Notes: generated by a model from the letters alone, not told the origin. A stretch of DNA of 64,000 nucleotides from Bordetella genomosp. 9 (GCF_002261425.1 NZ_NEVJ01000003.1:2108001-2172000), one strand, 5' to 3'; positions 54,954 to 63,190 are shown, numbered from the stretch's first letter. Made by a program: numbers and translations.

Positions 54954-55835
54954 GTGAACCAATCCACCCTATCCGAACCGCGTATCGCCCCCAATCTCGA
55001 TTCCGGCTCCATGCCCAAGACCGCGGACGTGAGCCAGCGTAACGCCTTGCCGACAACGTATCGGCGGCCTTCGCACGTATTGATCGTATCGGACGACGCA
55101 GCGCAGCTGCACGCGACTACCGATTTCCTGCGCAATCAGCTCTTTCGCGTGACGCTGGCATCCGGATGGCAGGGCTATTATCACGCGCAGGCCTGGCGTC
55201 CCGACATCATCCTTGTGGACGGGTCGATGCATGACATGGATCCGTTCATGATGGGCCGCCTGCTTATGCAGACACCGGACACGCAATCCATCCCGCTCGT
55301 CTTTCTGCTGGAGCAGCAACGCCAGGCCGCCAGCCGAGAAGCTTTCTCGCTGGGCGCCATCGATTGCATCACCAAGCCGATCTATCCCGAGGAATTGCTG
55401 GCGCGCATTTCGGTCCATCTGCGCCGGGCGCCGGTGCGCGATGAGAGCGCCGTGCCGCGCATGCGTCCGCCTGTCGCGGAAGAACTGCTGTTGCGCAATG
55501 CCTTGAACGCGATCGCGACCGACGTCGGCAGCATCCACACCGTAAGGCAGCTCGCCCGGCAGATAGGGACGAACGAACGCAAGCTGACGGCGCTGTTCAA
55601 GACCAAGATGGGCAAATCGGCGCATAAGGTGATCTTCGGGCAGAAGATGGAAACCGCCCGGCGCCTGCTCGCGCAGACCGGCATGCCGATACGCGAGGTC
55701 GCCAACCACGTGGGCTTTCGCAGCGTATGCAATTTTTCGGTCGCGTTTCATCGCGACCATGGCATTACGCCGTCCGGCTATCGCCGACAGACGCGCGCGA
55801 CCGGGGGGGGTACGGAGCCGACGGAGCCGATTTAA
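54954..55835 (+). CDS. Second receiver-AraC regulator
   Basis: A 293-residue protein related to the gene before it. The receiver keeps a phospho-Asp (DIILVDGSMHDMDP) and Lys (CITKPIYPEE), though the acidic pocket is VSDDAAQ and the switch region LEQQRQ differs. The AraC domain is intact (RQLARQIGTNERKLTALFKT; MPIREVANHVGFRSVCNFSV). The start is GTG with AAGGAG five bases upstream; earlier ATG codons lack ribosome sites. The pair probably arose by duplication and may act as partners on T3SS promoters. Confidence 0.87.
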   Translation: MNQSTLSEPRIAPNLDSGSMPKTADVSQRNALPTTYRRPSHVLIVSDDAAQLHATTDFLRNQLFRVTLASGWQGYYHAQAWRPDIILVDGSMHDMDPFMMGRLLMQTPDTQSIPLVFLLEQQRQAASREAFSLGAIDCITKPIYPEELLARISVHLRRAPVRDESAVPRMRPPVAEELLLRNALNAIATDVGSIHTVRQLARQIGTNERKLTALFKTKMGKSAHKVIFGQKMETARRLLAQTGMPIREVANHVGFRSVCNFSVAFHRDHGITPSGYRRQTRATGGGTEPTEPI

Positions 55836-55865
55836 CGAAGCTTCCACCGGTAAGGAGCGAAACTT

Positions 55866-55985
55866 ATGGATGCCGATACGGGCGCTATCCCGAGCCCGTA
55901 TCCAGACAGCGCACAGCAACGGTGCGTTCCCATAGTTTGTTCCGTGTCGCCGACATGGGCGCGCTTTATCAAAGCGTCTATCTAA
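55866..55985 (+). CDS. 39-codon ORF coupled to the RcsB-like regulator
   Basis: ATG 55866 has AAGGAG eight bases upstream, the best ribosome site in this stretch. It encodes 39 residues (MDADTGAIPSPYPDSAQQRC...) and ends TAA directly against the ATG of the next gene (TAAATG), which has no ribosome site of its own. It therefore looks like a leader ORF that brings ribosomes to the regulator. The peptide matches nothing I know. Confidence 0.5.
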   Translation: MDADTGAIPSPYPDSAQQRCVPIVCSVSPTWARFIKASI

Positions 55986-56624
55986 ATGATTCGAGTCATA
56001 CTTGCCGACGACCATCCTGTAGTACTGCTCGGCATGAAGAATGCCCTGGAAGCCTCCGGCGACATTCGGGTCGTTGCGGTGGCGGATTCACCAGAAAGCC
56101 TCTTTGCGTGTCTATCCCGGCATCCCTGCGATGTCCTGGTGACCGACTTTTCCATGCCCGGCTCGCAGCAACCCGACGGGCTCGCCATGCTGCTCCAACT
56201 GAAGCAGAAATTCCCCGACGTTCGTATCGTCGTCCTGACGAAAATGGCGTCACCGGCATTGATGTCTCCCATCCTGCAAGCCGGCGCGTTCGCCCTGGTG
56301 GAGAAAAGCGCGGCGGTGAAGGAAATCGCGACGGCGGTCCAGCGTGCGGCGAGCCGGCGTACCTATGTCACGGAGAACGTGCAGCGCGAGTTTGCCGCGC
56401 TAGGCGTCCCACGAACACAGGTGGCCGAACCCGCGCAACTGTCCCCACGTGAAATGGAAGTGGTGCGGCTGTTCGCACAGGGCTATAGCAATAACCAGAT
56501 TGCCGAGATTCTGGGCGTCAGCGCGAAGACGACCAGTCGCCAGAAGATGGATGCCATGCGCAAACTGGCGGCACGCAACGATGCCGAACTTTATGCGCAT
56601 GCACGGGATATGGGACTGGTGTAG
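55986..56624 (+). CDS. RcsB-like response regulator (NarL/LuxR type)
   Basis: A 212-residue regulator: receiver with VILADDHPVVLLG, phospho-Asp in DVLVTDFSMPGSQQ and Lys in ALVEKSAAV; LuxR-type helix-turn-helix in LSPREMEVVRLFAQGYSNNQ and VSAKTTSRQKMDAMRKLAAR. The 'S/T-M-P-G' and 'RQK' details are closer to RcsB than to NarL or BvgA. Its stop lies 12 bases from the convergent chaperone gene. In Salmonella RcsB controls Vi, so a link with the capsule in this window is possible but unproven. Confidence 0.9.
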   Translation: MIRVILADDHPVVLLGMKNALEASGDIRVVAVADSPESLFACLSRHPCDVLVTDFSMPGSQQPDGLAMLLQLKQKFPDVRIVVLTKMASPALMSPILQAGAFALVEKSAAVKEIATAVQRAASRRTYVTENVQREFAALGVPRTQVAEPAQLSPREMEVVRLFAQGYSNNQIAEILGVSAKTTSRQKMDAMRKLAARNDAELYAHARDMGLV

Positions 56625-56636
56625 CGTGGCCACTGC

Positions 56637-57110
56637 TTAAGCGCGCAGGCTGTTTCCTGGGGGCGCGGATTTGGCGTTCAGCGCGGGCATGGCAGGCATG
56701 GCGGCCGCGACATGCCCGACGGTAGCCAGCTTTTCACGCCAGCTCAGCGAAACGTCGACCATGCTTTCCACGGTTCGACGCAGCTGGATGACGGTGGCGT
56801 CGGCCAACTCGAGCCGGCGCGTGAGCAGGATTTCGCCCGTACGATCGTCCAGCGACAGGGCGGCGCCTTCCGTTTCGTGGCCAAAGGCGTTGGCGGAAAG
56901 CATATCGCGGTACAGCGTCAACCGCTGGTCTGTTTCGACGGGTTCCTGTCCCAATACCGCGTAGGCGTGCAGCATGTCCTGCGGATCATCGTGTTCCAGC
57001 GTGACAGTGACGTCGTTATCGAATATCAGGTCTATGGTCCCGGATTCACCCAAGGTAAGCGGAACACCGCTTTCCTCTCCGAACAGCGCGATCAATTTAT
57101 GCGCGTCCAT
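56637..57110 (-). CDS. CesT/Tir-type T3SS effector chaperone
   Basis: A 157-residue acidic class I chaperone. The family pattern is seen: LIALFGEESGVPLTLGESGT, then IDLIFDNDVTVTLEHD and LYRDMLSANAFGHETEGAAL, LSLDDRTGEILLTRRLELAD. A Pro/Ala-rich tail ends it. GGAG six bases upstream supports ATG 57110. It has a perfect hrp-box promoter 60 bases before the start. No effector gene adjoins it on either side, so its client is encoded elsewhere. Confidence 0.88.
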   Translation of the reverse strand: MDAHKLIALFGEESGVPLTLGESGTIDLIFDNDVTVTLEHDDPQDMLHAYAVLGQEPVETDQRLTLYRDMLSANAFGHETEGAALSLDDRTGEILLTRRLELADATVIQLRRTVESMVDVSLSWREKLATVGHVAAAMPAMPALNAKSAPPGNSLRA

Positions 57111-57169
57111 GTGAGTCTCCGTCGGGCGATACCGTATTCATGAGCAACCTCGGCATATGATGGGACCGG

Positions 57170-57197
57170 TCAGTGGCATTGCCCAAGGTATGGTTCC
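57170..57197 (-). promoter_or_regulatory. Perfect hrp-box promoter of the chaperone gene
   Basis: On the minus strand GGAACC (57197-57192), 15 bases, then CCACTGA (57176-57170): an exact match to GGAACC-N15-CCACNNA. The predicted start near 57163 leaves a leader of about 53 bases. It is the best match in the window with a gene in the right place. Confidence 0.8.
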
Positions 57198-57247
57198 TAT
57201 GGCCCCTGGTCATCCTTCATGGGCTTCTGCGCCCGTAGCAATCACCC

Positions 57248-59482
57248 TCAATCGGTTTCCATGAATGGGATGGTGTATTCGCCGGCCAGACGCGGCACCG
57301 CGACATCGGTCGATTCTTCCCGTTCGCAGACGGCGCGCGCCGCCAGCAGATCGCGTATCAGCAATGGCGGTTCTTCCTCGATATCGGCGGGACACTGGCG
57401 CACCATTTGCTCCGCATAGAGCGGCACGCCGCGCGCTTTCTCGACAATACGGCGGCGTATCTTGCTGGAAAGCCGCTTGTCCTTTCCGCGGAAGGTCACC
57501 AGTTGCACCATCGCGTCGCGACGCAGCGGCGGCATGGTGATGGTTTCGTCGATCGGCACGTTCAGGTTCATGCCACGACCGCACAGCAGGATCATGACGG
57601 GATCGCGCCGGCGCTGATGCAGCAGCGACGTCAGGAGACCGCGGGTGGCGGCATCCGCCCATTGCGCGTCGTCCACGAGTATCAGCAAGGCCTGGTTGGG
57701 CGCGTCGCCATCGAGCAGCAGATTGGACAGCGGCGCGATCAGGCCCTCGACTTCCGGCGCCAGGGGCGTCAGCGACGTCAATGCCGTTGCGGGCGTCGAC
57801 GGCGCGCCGCCGCCGCTCCCGCTGCGTTGGCCGACGAAATAGTCCACCAGCATCGCACTGGTCGCTTTGTCCAGGCCGACGCGGTAGCCCAGCGATTCGA
57901 TTGCCCGCGCATAGCCGAGCTCGGCGTCGTCCGCGGCCCGGTTGCCGACGCTGTCCTGCACCGCGAGTCGGGACAGGAAGTATTCGTGGAAGGGATGCAA
58001 CGCCAACTGCCGATTTTCCTGATCGCAGCGCAGGAAAGAGACCGCCCCGCCGCCACGCCGCACGTATTCCGCGAAGACCTGGGCCAACAGTGATTTGCCG
58101 ATGCCTTGCTCGCCACGCAGGTACATCACATGCGGCCGCTCATTCTTGCGCAGGCTGTTCCAGCGCCGGACCAGGATGTCGAATTCGGTGGTACGGCCGA
58201 ACATGCGATGCACCGTGATGGCCTGGGACTGGCCTTCCAGTATGCCGACGCGCAGGCCGTAGCGTTCGTCCGGCCGCACCACGAAGCGATCGCTGAGGCG
58301 CGCCTGGGCGGCGTCCGTCAGCAGCGTTTCCCCCGACTCCGCAAGATAGGCGAGACGCAGCGCACGTTGTCCGACCAGCATCATCGGCAGCGTTCCGTTA
58401 TCGGGCGGAACGCGCGCGAGCTCCGCGTGGATGCCCATGCCCAGCGACACATGCGGCGATACCGCGCAGCGGCGGATGTAGCAGGCCAGACGCGCGGCGG
58501 ATTCGGTCGGGCGTTCGTTCAACGTGGGATAGCCGAACAGAATGGCGAGGTTGCCGTCGGCGCCCAGGCAGACCCGGCGCCCGGCGGCCTGTGCCAGCCG
58601 GACCAGCCGCTGACGCGCCGCCTGGACACGGTCGATGGTTTCTTCACCGGGAACGCCGTCGCCGTCATGGCCGATCGCCACCGCCAGGACCGCCAGCGGC
58701 CGGGCGTCATCGTTGGCGGACGACGGCGCGTGCACGGCGCGTTCGCTGGAGGCCGACACGTCGAGCAGCGACCGCGTTTCCAGCGAGGGGGTCGTGCCGT
58801 AGTATTCGCCCATGACGGCGACGCAATGTTCGTAGGCCTTCATCGCCGATTCGCGGCGACCGGTATCGCGCAGCATGCGGATCAGGTCGCGGTGGGCATG
58901 TTCGTCACCCGGATGCACCTGCACCCACTGCCGCGCGCTGGCCAAGGCGTCCTGGATTTTGTCTTCCGCGCACAATTGGGCGATGTATGCCTGCCGGCAT
59001 TGCGAGACTTCCTGCGACAGGCGCGACTGCCAGCTCATGCGCCAGGCGGACAATGCCGCGTTGACCGGCGTGACCATATGCTCGAGCAGATCGCCGCGAT
59101 CATGGCCGAGCCTTTCTTCCAGGGTCAGCCGTGCATAGGGGCCAATGCCGCAGAGCGCCAGCACGTCGACGGTAACCAGGTTCTGGTCCAGCGCCAGCAT
59201 GCTGGACGTGGACAGGATGGCCTTTTCCATGGGCCCGAGCACGTGGCGCAGCACGCAGAGCGCATGGCGCAGGTTGGCACGCGCCCCCGATGCGCAGTTC
59301 GGCCACAGGAGTTCCGCCAGGGCGGCGCGGGATTGCTTTTTATCCAGGGAAAGCGCGAGCATCGCGAGCAGCAGCTTGGGTTTGCCGTAGGCGATCAGCG
59401 GGGTTTTATCCACGCCGTCGACGATCAGCTGGAATTCGCCGAGCAGGCAGATCCGAACGGGCCGATTCAGTATTTGAGACAT
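57248..59482 (-). CDS. SARP/BTAD regulator with cyclase-like and AAA ATPase domains
   Basis: A 744-residue protein. Residues about 1-100 resemble an OmpR-type DNA-binding domain (VRICLLGEFQLIVDG; RAALAELLWPNCASGARANL); about 105-250 a bacterial transcriptional activator (BTAD) helical region (ALASARQWVQVHPGDEHAHR); about 265-410 a class III cyclase-like domain lacking the catalytic Asp pair (LGADGNLAILFGYPTLNERP); and about 425-744 an AAA-type NTPase with Walker A RGEQGIGKSLL (about 460) and Walker B LLILVDDAQWAD. Such proteins are signal-integrating activators. Its place at the edge of the T3SS island suggests control of it. Confidence 0.82.
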   Translation of the reverse strand: MSQILNRPVRICLLGEFQLIVDGVDKTPLIAYGKPKLLLAMLALSLDKKQSRAALAELLWPNCASGARANLRHALCVLRHVLGPMEKAILSTSSMLALDQNLVTVDVLALCGIGPYARLTLEERLGHDRGDLLEHMVTPVNAALSAWRMSWQSRLSQEVSQCRQAYIAQLCAEDKIQDALASARQWVQVHPGDEHAHRDLIRMLRDTGRRESAMKAYEHCVAVMGEYYGTTPSLETRSLLDVSASSERAVHAPSSANDDARPLAVLAVAIGHDGDGVPGEETIDRVQAARQRLVRLAQAAGRRVCLGADGNLAILFGYPTLNERPTESAARLACYIRRCAVSPHVSLGMGIHAELARVPPDNGTLPMMLVGQRALRLAYLAESGETLLTDAAQARLSDRFVVRPDERYGLRVGILEGQSQAITVHRMFGRTTEFDILVRRWNSLRKNERPHVMYLRGEQGIGKSLLAQVFAEYVRRGGGAVSFLRCDQENRQLALHPFHEYFLSRLAVQDSVGNRAADDAELGYARAIESLGYRVGLDKATSAMLVDYFVGQRSGSGGGAPSTPATALTSLTPLAPEVEGLIAPLSNLLLDGDAPNQALLILVDDAQWADAATRGLLTSLLHQRRRDPVMILLCGRGMNLNVPIDETITMPPLRRDAMVQLVTFRGKDKRLSSKIRRRIVEKARGVPLYAEQMVRQCPADIEEEPPLLIRDLLAARAVCEREESTDVAVPRLAGEYTIPFMETD

Positions 59483-59950
59483 AGGAATCCAAGTCGGCCG
59501 AATGCATCGAACGACCGTAGGCGTAAAGTTGGCGGCGCCATCCGGGCGCCGAGGCAGAGGGGTCAGGGTTGATACCTGCGGTAACGTCCGGACGTGTGCA
59601 CGTGCGGCTTAACGTTTGTTGGCATGCGACGTAGGGGCCAACATGGCTACCGAGGTAACGGGCGGCCGCCTTGCGGAGACCTGGAATGTGGCACCACGCA
59701 TGGAAACAACGTGGATTGCCAGTCAGTCGCCCCGACACCTTAATGCGTCGAAGTCTAGGCAACACGTAGCGCGGGAAAAATAGGAAATTTCTGAGCCGTG
59801 GCTTTAGGGAAAGTTACGGTTCTACAGGCACAGCGGCCTCAACAGCTGCGGCTCATGCGCGGCGGCCCGGGTGTTCGAGGCGAAGTGACCTGTCGGAATG
59901 AGTCGATTCGATGCACCGAAAACAGCCTGTCCATGCGGATGAATTGGCGT
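59483..59950. other. Gene-free stretch upstream of the BTAD regulator
   Basis: No convincing gene in these 468 bases. It should hold the BTAD-gene promoter (minus strand). Short palindromes occur: GGCGCC repeated around a five-base spacer (59534-59550), and the 12-base perfect palindrome ACGTCCGGACGT (59584-59595) next to GTGCAC. These could be operators, but palindromes of this length are expected by chance in GC-rich DNA. No hrp box is present. Confidence 0.5.
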
Positions 59951-60655
59951 TCAACGATCGGTGGCTTCGACACTGGCAGCGCGCAAGCGATCCAGATCCA
60001 GAATAACGATCTCGCCGAACTTCAGATCTACGATCCCCTCGCTCTCAAGATTCCTGAGCAACTGGTTCGTCGTCTGCCGAGTGAGCGAAACCATTGCAGC
60101 CAAAGTGTCCTGCGAGAGTTTTATCCTGCTTTGTTCCGCATTGATTCCCCCATAGCCACCCGCGATCAGCAACAGGCGGCTTGCCAGGCGCTGAGCGGCG
60201 GGCAGCAGCATCATGGCCTCGCTGCTCTCAAAAGAGACCCGGATTTTTTGCGCCATCAACAAACCGAAATTTCGCCAGTAGCCCGGATGAGATCCAAGCA
60301 GGCTTTCCAAGGCGGGCCCAGGGACGTGCAGCACGAGCGTCTTACCAATTGCTGAAACATCGTGCGGGCGGGGCAGGCCGTCGAACATGGAGACTTCTCC
60401 GATCCAGGCGGTCGGCCCGAGCACGGCGAGCAAGGCCTCTTTCCCATCCGCGCCAACGGTGCCGATCGAAACCGCACCGTCGAGAATCGCGTACAGGCCG
60501 AACGACCGTTCCCCACGCCGATAGAGCGGTTGTCCCTTCTTCAATCGGAGCAGCTCGGCGCGCGCGACGAGATAGTCCTGAAGCTCGACCGGCGAATCCT
60601 TGAACCACGACGTCGTGGCAAGTTGCTGTCGATAGTGTCGTACGTCGGAATCCAT
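59951..60655 (-). CDS. Crp/Fnr-family transcription regulator
   Basis: A 234-residue protein with an N-terminal cyclic-nucleotide-binding-type beta barrel (LLRLKKGQPLYRRGERSFGL; IGEVSMFDGLPRPHDVSAIG) and a C-terminal winged helix (KLSQDTLAAMVSLTRQTTNQ; LLRNLESEGIVDLKFGEIVI). No Fe-S cysteine cluster of the Fnr type is present. The ligand is unknown. It is separated by about 195 bases from a divergent gene of unknown function, which it may control. Confidence 0.9.
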   Translation of the reverse strand: MDSDVRHYRQQLATTSWFKDSPVELQDYLVARAELLRLKKGQPLYRRGERSFGLYAILDGAVSIGTVGADGKEALLAVLGPTAWIGEVSMFDGLPRPHDVSAIGKTLVLHVPGPALESLLGSHPGYWRNFGLLMAQKIRVSFESSEAMMLLPAAQRLASRLLLIAGGYGGINAEQSRIKLSQDTLAAMVSLTRQTTNQLLRNLESEGIVDLKFGEIVILDLDRLRAASVEATDR

Positions 60656-60850
60656 AGTGTCCCAATCTGTCGGGTAGCCGATAGATCATCGACCTGCATT
60701 GACGGCATGATCTGGCCTCATATCCGACGCCGCGGGAAAGTGATCGCGCGCGTCGGCCCTGTTCGAACGGCACGAGTGGCGGCAATGGCAAAATACCTGA
60801 ACCTGTCCGCGTACGCGAGCTGAACGAATGCCCCTTCGAGGTACATAATC

Positions 60851-61771
60851 GTGGAACATAAGCGCATTCCGGGTCTCGTCGACGTCATCAAGGTGGATCA
60901 GCCCGAGGGCATTTTGCAGGTCGCGCGTGACGGCATGGTCGACCGCGCGTTTGGCGCTGGCAAGCCATTACTCAACAGCCTGCTGGTCCGCCGCATCCTT
61001 GGCGTGCTGTCCTACAACGGCCGTCGATTCCCGACGATGAGCGCGAGAACGGCACCCGGGCGCGAGATCCGGCAGGACGCGCTATGGGAAAAACTCAATG
61101 CCGCCGCGCCGGACGTCCGTGCGGCCCCCGCTGACCTGGAGCCGTTGGCAGCGTGGGTACGCGGCTCAAATACAGACGCCGCGGTGGGACCGCTCGTGCA
61201 GCAGGTCATCGGCCGCCTGTTCAACCCCACCTTCGAAGGGGGCGAGCACACCTGGGCCGCCGCGCAGGTGATTGCCGCGTCGCTGGCGCCGGGCAATGCG
61301 CTGCGTAATCTGAGGTGGAAGATGACGGGCAAGGTGACGCGCGCCAAGGCCTTGCTGGCCTCGATGGTGGGCGGAGACCTTGCAGGCGTCCATGCCGTGA
61401 GCGTAGCGATACACAACGTCGTGAAAGGCCTGGGCCAGATGCGCGGCCTGTATCTCGATGCCTCGGTTCGGCGGACACTCACGCCCGAGATGGCCGGCCA
61501 GCGCTGCCTGTTCGCCCCGAGCGTGGTGCTACGGCAGGCGACATCGCGTGGATCGGTGGCTGGCTGTCCCTATGCATCGGGTACGCTGCTGTTGCTGGAG
61601 CTGGAAAAGGCCAGGCAGGCCAGTGGCGACGATTCGATGGTTTTCCTGGCCAATACCTGGAGCCGCTGCCCGGCCGAACAATGGGTGCCGGCGATGCTGG
61701 AAGGCGTATGGAGGCGAGCCACAAGCGATGACGCGACCACGGACAGTTTCGGCGCATGTCCGCGGCCTTGA
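60851..61771 (+). CDS. Hypothetical protein, unrecognised family
   Basis: A 306-residue protein starting at GTG 60851. I recognise no domain. The N terminus (GLVDVIKVDQPEGILQVARD), a mid-protein FEGGEHTWAAAQVIAASLAP, and GCPYASGTLLLLELEKARQA followed by FLANTWSRCPAEQWVPAMLE suggest a mainly helical soluble protein; the Cys-containing C-terminal part might bind a cofactor. It is divergent from the Crp-type gene and ends just before a hexamer repeat and the tRNA terminator. Codon use is typical of the chromosome. Confidence 0.7.
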   Translation: MEHKRIPGLVDVIKVDQPEGILQVARDGMVDRAFGAGKPLLNSLLVRRILGVLSYNGRRFPTMSARTAPGREIRQDALWEKLNAAAPDVRAAPADLEPLAAWVRGSNTDAAVGPLVQQVIGRLFNPTFEGGEHTWAAAQVIAASLAPGNALRNLRWKMTGKVTRAKALLASMVGGDLAGVHAVSVAIHNVVKGLGQMRGLYLDASVRRTLTPEMAGQRCLFAPSVVLRQATSRGSVAGCPYASGTLLLLELEKARQASGDDSMVFLANTWSRCPAEQWVPAMLEGVWRRATSDDATTDSFGACPRP

Positions 61772-61802
61772 CCTTGACCCTGACCCTGACCTTGCCCTTG
61801 AC
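61767..61802. repeat. Hexamer tandem repeat (YTGACC)n
   Basis: Six copies of a six-base unit, mostly TTGACC or CTGACC with changes in the last two, spanning the stop codon of the preceding gene and ending before the tRNA terminator. Too short and irregular for CRISPR. Confidence 0.7.
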
Positions 61803-61811
61803 GCAATAAAA

Positions 61812-61833
61812 ACGCCGCTCATAAGAGCGGCGT
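61812..61833 (-). terminator. Terminator of the disrupted tRNA-Lys(TTT)
   Basis: Perfect 9-bp stem ACGCCGCTC (61812-61820) / GAGCGGCGT (61825-61833) with an ATAA loop. Read on the minus strand it is followed by TTTTTATTG, so it ends transcripts coming from the tRNA at 61863-61911. Confidence 0.88.
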
Positions 61834-61862
61834 AGATACCTGTACTGCAGGACAGATTCTGG

Positions 61863-61911
61863 TGGTGGGTCGTGCGCGACTCGAACGCGCGACCAACGGA
61901 TTAAAAGTCCG
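61863..61911 (-). other. Partial tRNA-Lys(TTT), attachment site of an integrated element
   Basis: On the minus strand this is a tRNA-Lys from the anticodon stem to the CCA end: CGGACTTTTAATCCG gives anticodon TTT, the T arm pairs CGCGC with GCGCG, and ACGACCCACCA ends it. The 5' part (acceptor strand, D arm) is absent; sequence diverges at 61912. The tRNA terminator lies on the chromosome side and an integrase gene on the other, so this is the att junction retaining the original 3' tail. The repaired full tRNA should lie at the far end of the element, outside the window. Confidence 0.9.
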
Positions 61912-61987
61912 GTCATCCTTGACGCTATTGCTTGCTTTCCGGACAATTTCTGTTCTCGCAGCCCGTTCTGAGCACAGGGAGAACAGC

Positions 61988-62968
61988 ATGGCATCAGTCA
62001 GCAAGTACCGCGGCAAATGGAAATGCCAGGTGCGCCGCAAGGGCAACCCGGCGCTGTTCCGCACCTTCGACCGCCACTCGGATGCAGTGGCCTGGGGCCG
62101 GGAAATGGAGGCGCAGATTGACGCGGGCCTGACCATAGTTGTTCCGAAGAAGCGGGACGTGCAGACGGTGGCGGACCTGCTGGACTGGTACCTGGGGCTA
62201 GACGAGGCGAAGGCGAAGAAGTCCCATCAGGACGACAAGGAACGCGCGGAGCGGATCAAGAAGCACCTCGGGAAGCTCGACGCCATCAAGGTGAACTCGG
62301 ACCACCTCAAGGACTACAAGAACATGCGCCTGGCGATGCCGCGATCGGCCCCGCAGACCGTCCAGCACGAGCTGGCGCTGCTGCACCGGGCATACGTGCT
62401 GGCCGTGGAGGAGCTGCGCTGGCGGCTGCCTGAGGGCGTTCCGAGAACCCGCCGGCCGGTAATCGACAACGCCCGCGACCGGCGGGTGCGCCGCGACGAG
62501 CTGCTGCAGTTGATCCAGCACACCGGGTCCCGGGAGGCCGCCATCATCATGGAGCTTGCCGTGGAGACAGCCATGCGCCGCGGGGAGATTATGGGACTGG
62601 AGTGGGAACGGATCGACCTGGAGCGGCAGTCCGCCTATCTGCCGGACACGAAGTCCGGGAGCCCGCGCACCGTCCCGCTCTCCCGCCGCGCGGTGGATCT
62701 GCTGAGGTCGGTCAAGCGGGAGGACGCGACGGGGAAAGTGTTCCATATCGCGGATGCCAGCGTGAGCCAGGCGCTCAAGCGCGCGGCGAAGCGCATCGGT
62801 GCGCAGGACCTGCGGTTCCATGACTTGCGGCACGAGGCTACTAGCCGGCTATTCGAGAAAGGGCTGAATCAGATTGAGGTCGCCCGGATCACCGGGCACA
62901 AAACCCTGTCCATGCTGAACAGGTACACCCACCTGGATGTCCAGCACCTAGTGGGCAAGCTTGGCTGA
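61988..62968 (+). CDS. int: Tyrosine-recombinase integrase
   Basis: A 326-residue phage-type integrase. An Arm-binding-like N terminus (KYRGKWKCQVRRKGNPALFR) and SAM-like core-binding domain (about 60-165) precede the catalytic domain. The catalytic residues are visible: Arg in ETAMRRGEIMGLEW, Lys in DTKSGSPRTVPL, HDLRHEATS, GHKTLSML and the nucleophile Tyr in NRYTHLD. The start at 61988 has AGGGAG six bases upstream; a longer frame runs back through the tRNA fragment and is not real. It lies beside its attachment site and integrates into tRNA-Lys. Confidence 0.95.
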   Translation: MASVSKYRGKWKCQVRRKGNPALFRTFDRHSDAVAWGREMEAQIDAGLTIVVPKKRDVQTVADLLDWYLGLDEAKAKKSHQDDKERAERIKKHLGKLDAIKVNSDHLKDYKNMRLAMPRSAPQTVQHELALLHRAYVLAVEELRWRLPEGVPRTRRPVIDNARDRRVRRDELLQLIQHTGSREAAIIMELAVETAMRRGEIMGLEWERIDLERQSAYLPDTKSGSPRTVPLSRRAVDLLRSVKREDATGKVFHIADASVSQALKRAAKRIGAQDLRFHDLRHEATSRLFEKGLNQIEVARITGHKTLSMLNRYTHLDVQHLVGKLG

Positions 62969-63190
62969 CCAGGCCCGCAGGGCTGCCTTGTCGGCATTGC
63001 AGAGGTCCAGGGCCAACCGTTCGCGCTGTGCGAAATCCGCCAGCGCCCCGTTGGTCCGCTCTTGCGGCGGCTCTGCGTGGAGGCAGTCCTCCAAGTACTC
63101 AGCGGGCGGTAGCGGTGCTACCGAACAGGCTGTCAAACACAGCGTCAGGCACAGCAGCGTCAGCCCAGCTCCGGTTCGCTTCCAGCGCAT
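62948..63190 (-). CDS. Rz1-like outer-membrane spanin lipoprotein
   Basis: An 80-residue lipoprotein with signal LTLLCLTLCLTACS (lipobox LTAC, Cys about 22) and a Pro-rich start of the mature part (VAPLPPAEYL). It begins inside the Rz-like gene in another frame, the classic overlapped i-spanin/o-spanin layout of phage lysis cassettes. It fuses the outer membrane with the inner during lysis. Its end overlaps the integrase end tail-to-tail by 21 bases. Confidence 0.85.
   Translation of the reverse strand: MRWKRTGAGLTLLCLTLCLTACSVAPLPPAEYLEDCLHAEPPQERTNGALADFAQRERLALDLCNADKAALRAWSAKLAH

Noticed and set aside
59584..59595. 12-base palindrome ACGTCCGGACGT as an operator
   Set aside because: Perfect 12-base palindromes are expected about 15 times by chance in 64 kb, so it is not called separately.
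61767..61802. Tandem repeat considered as a CRISPR array
   Set aside because: Six-base units without spacers; no cas gene.
61862..61987. A 42-residue N-terminal extension of the integrase
   Set aside because: It would translate the tRNA fragment, and ATG 61988 has the ribosome-binding site.
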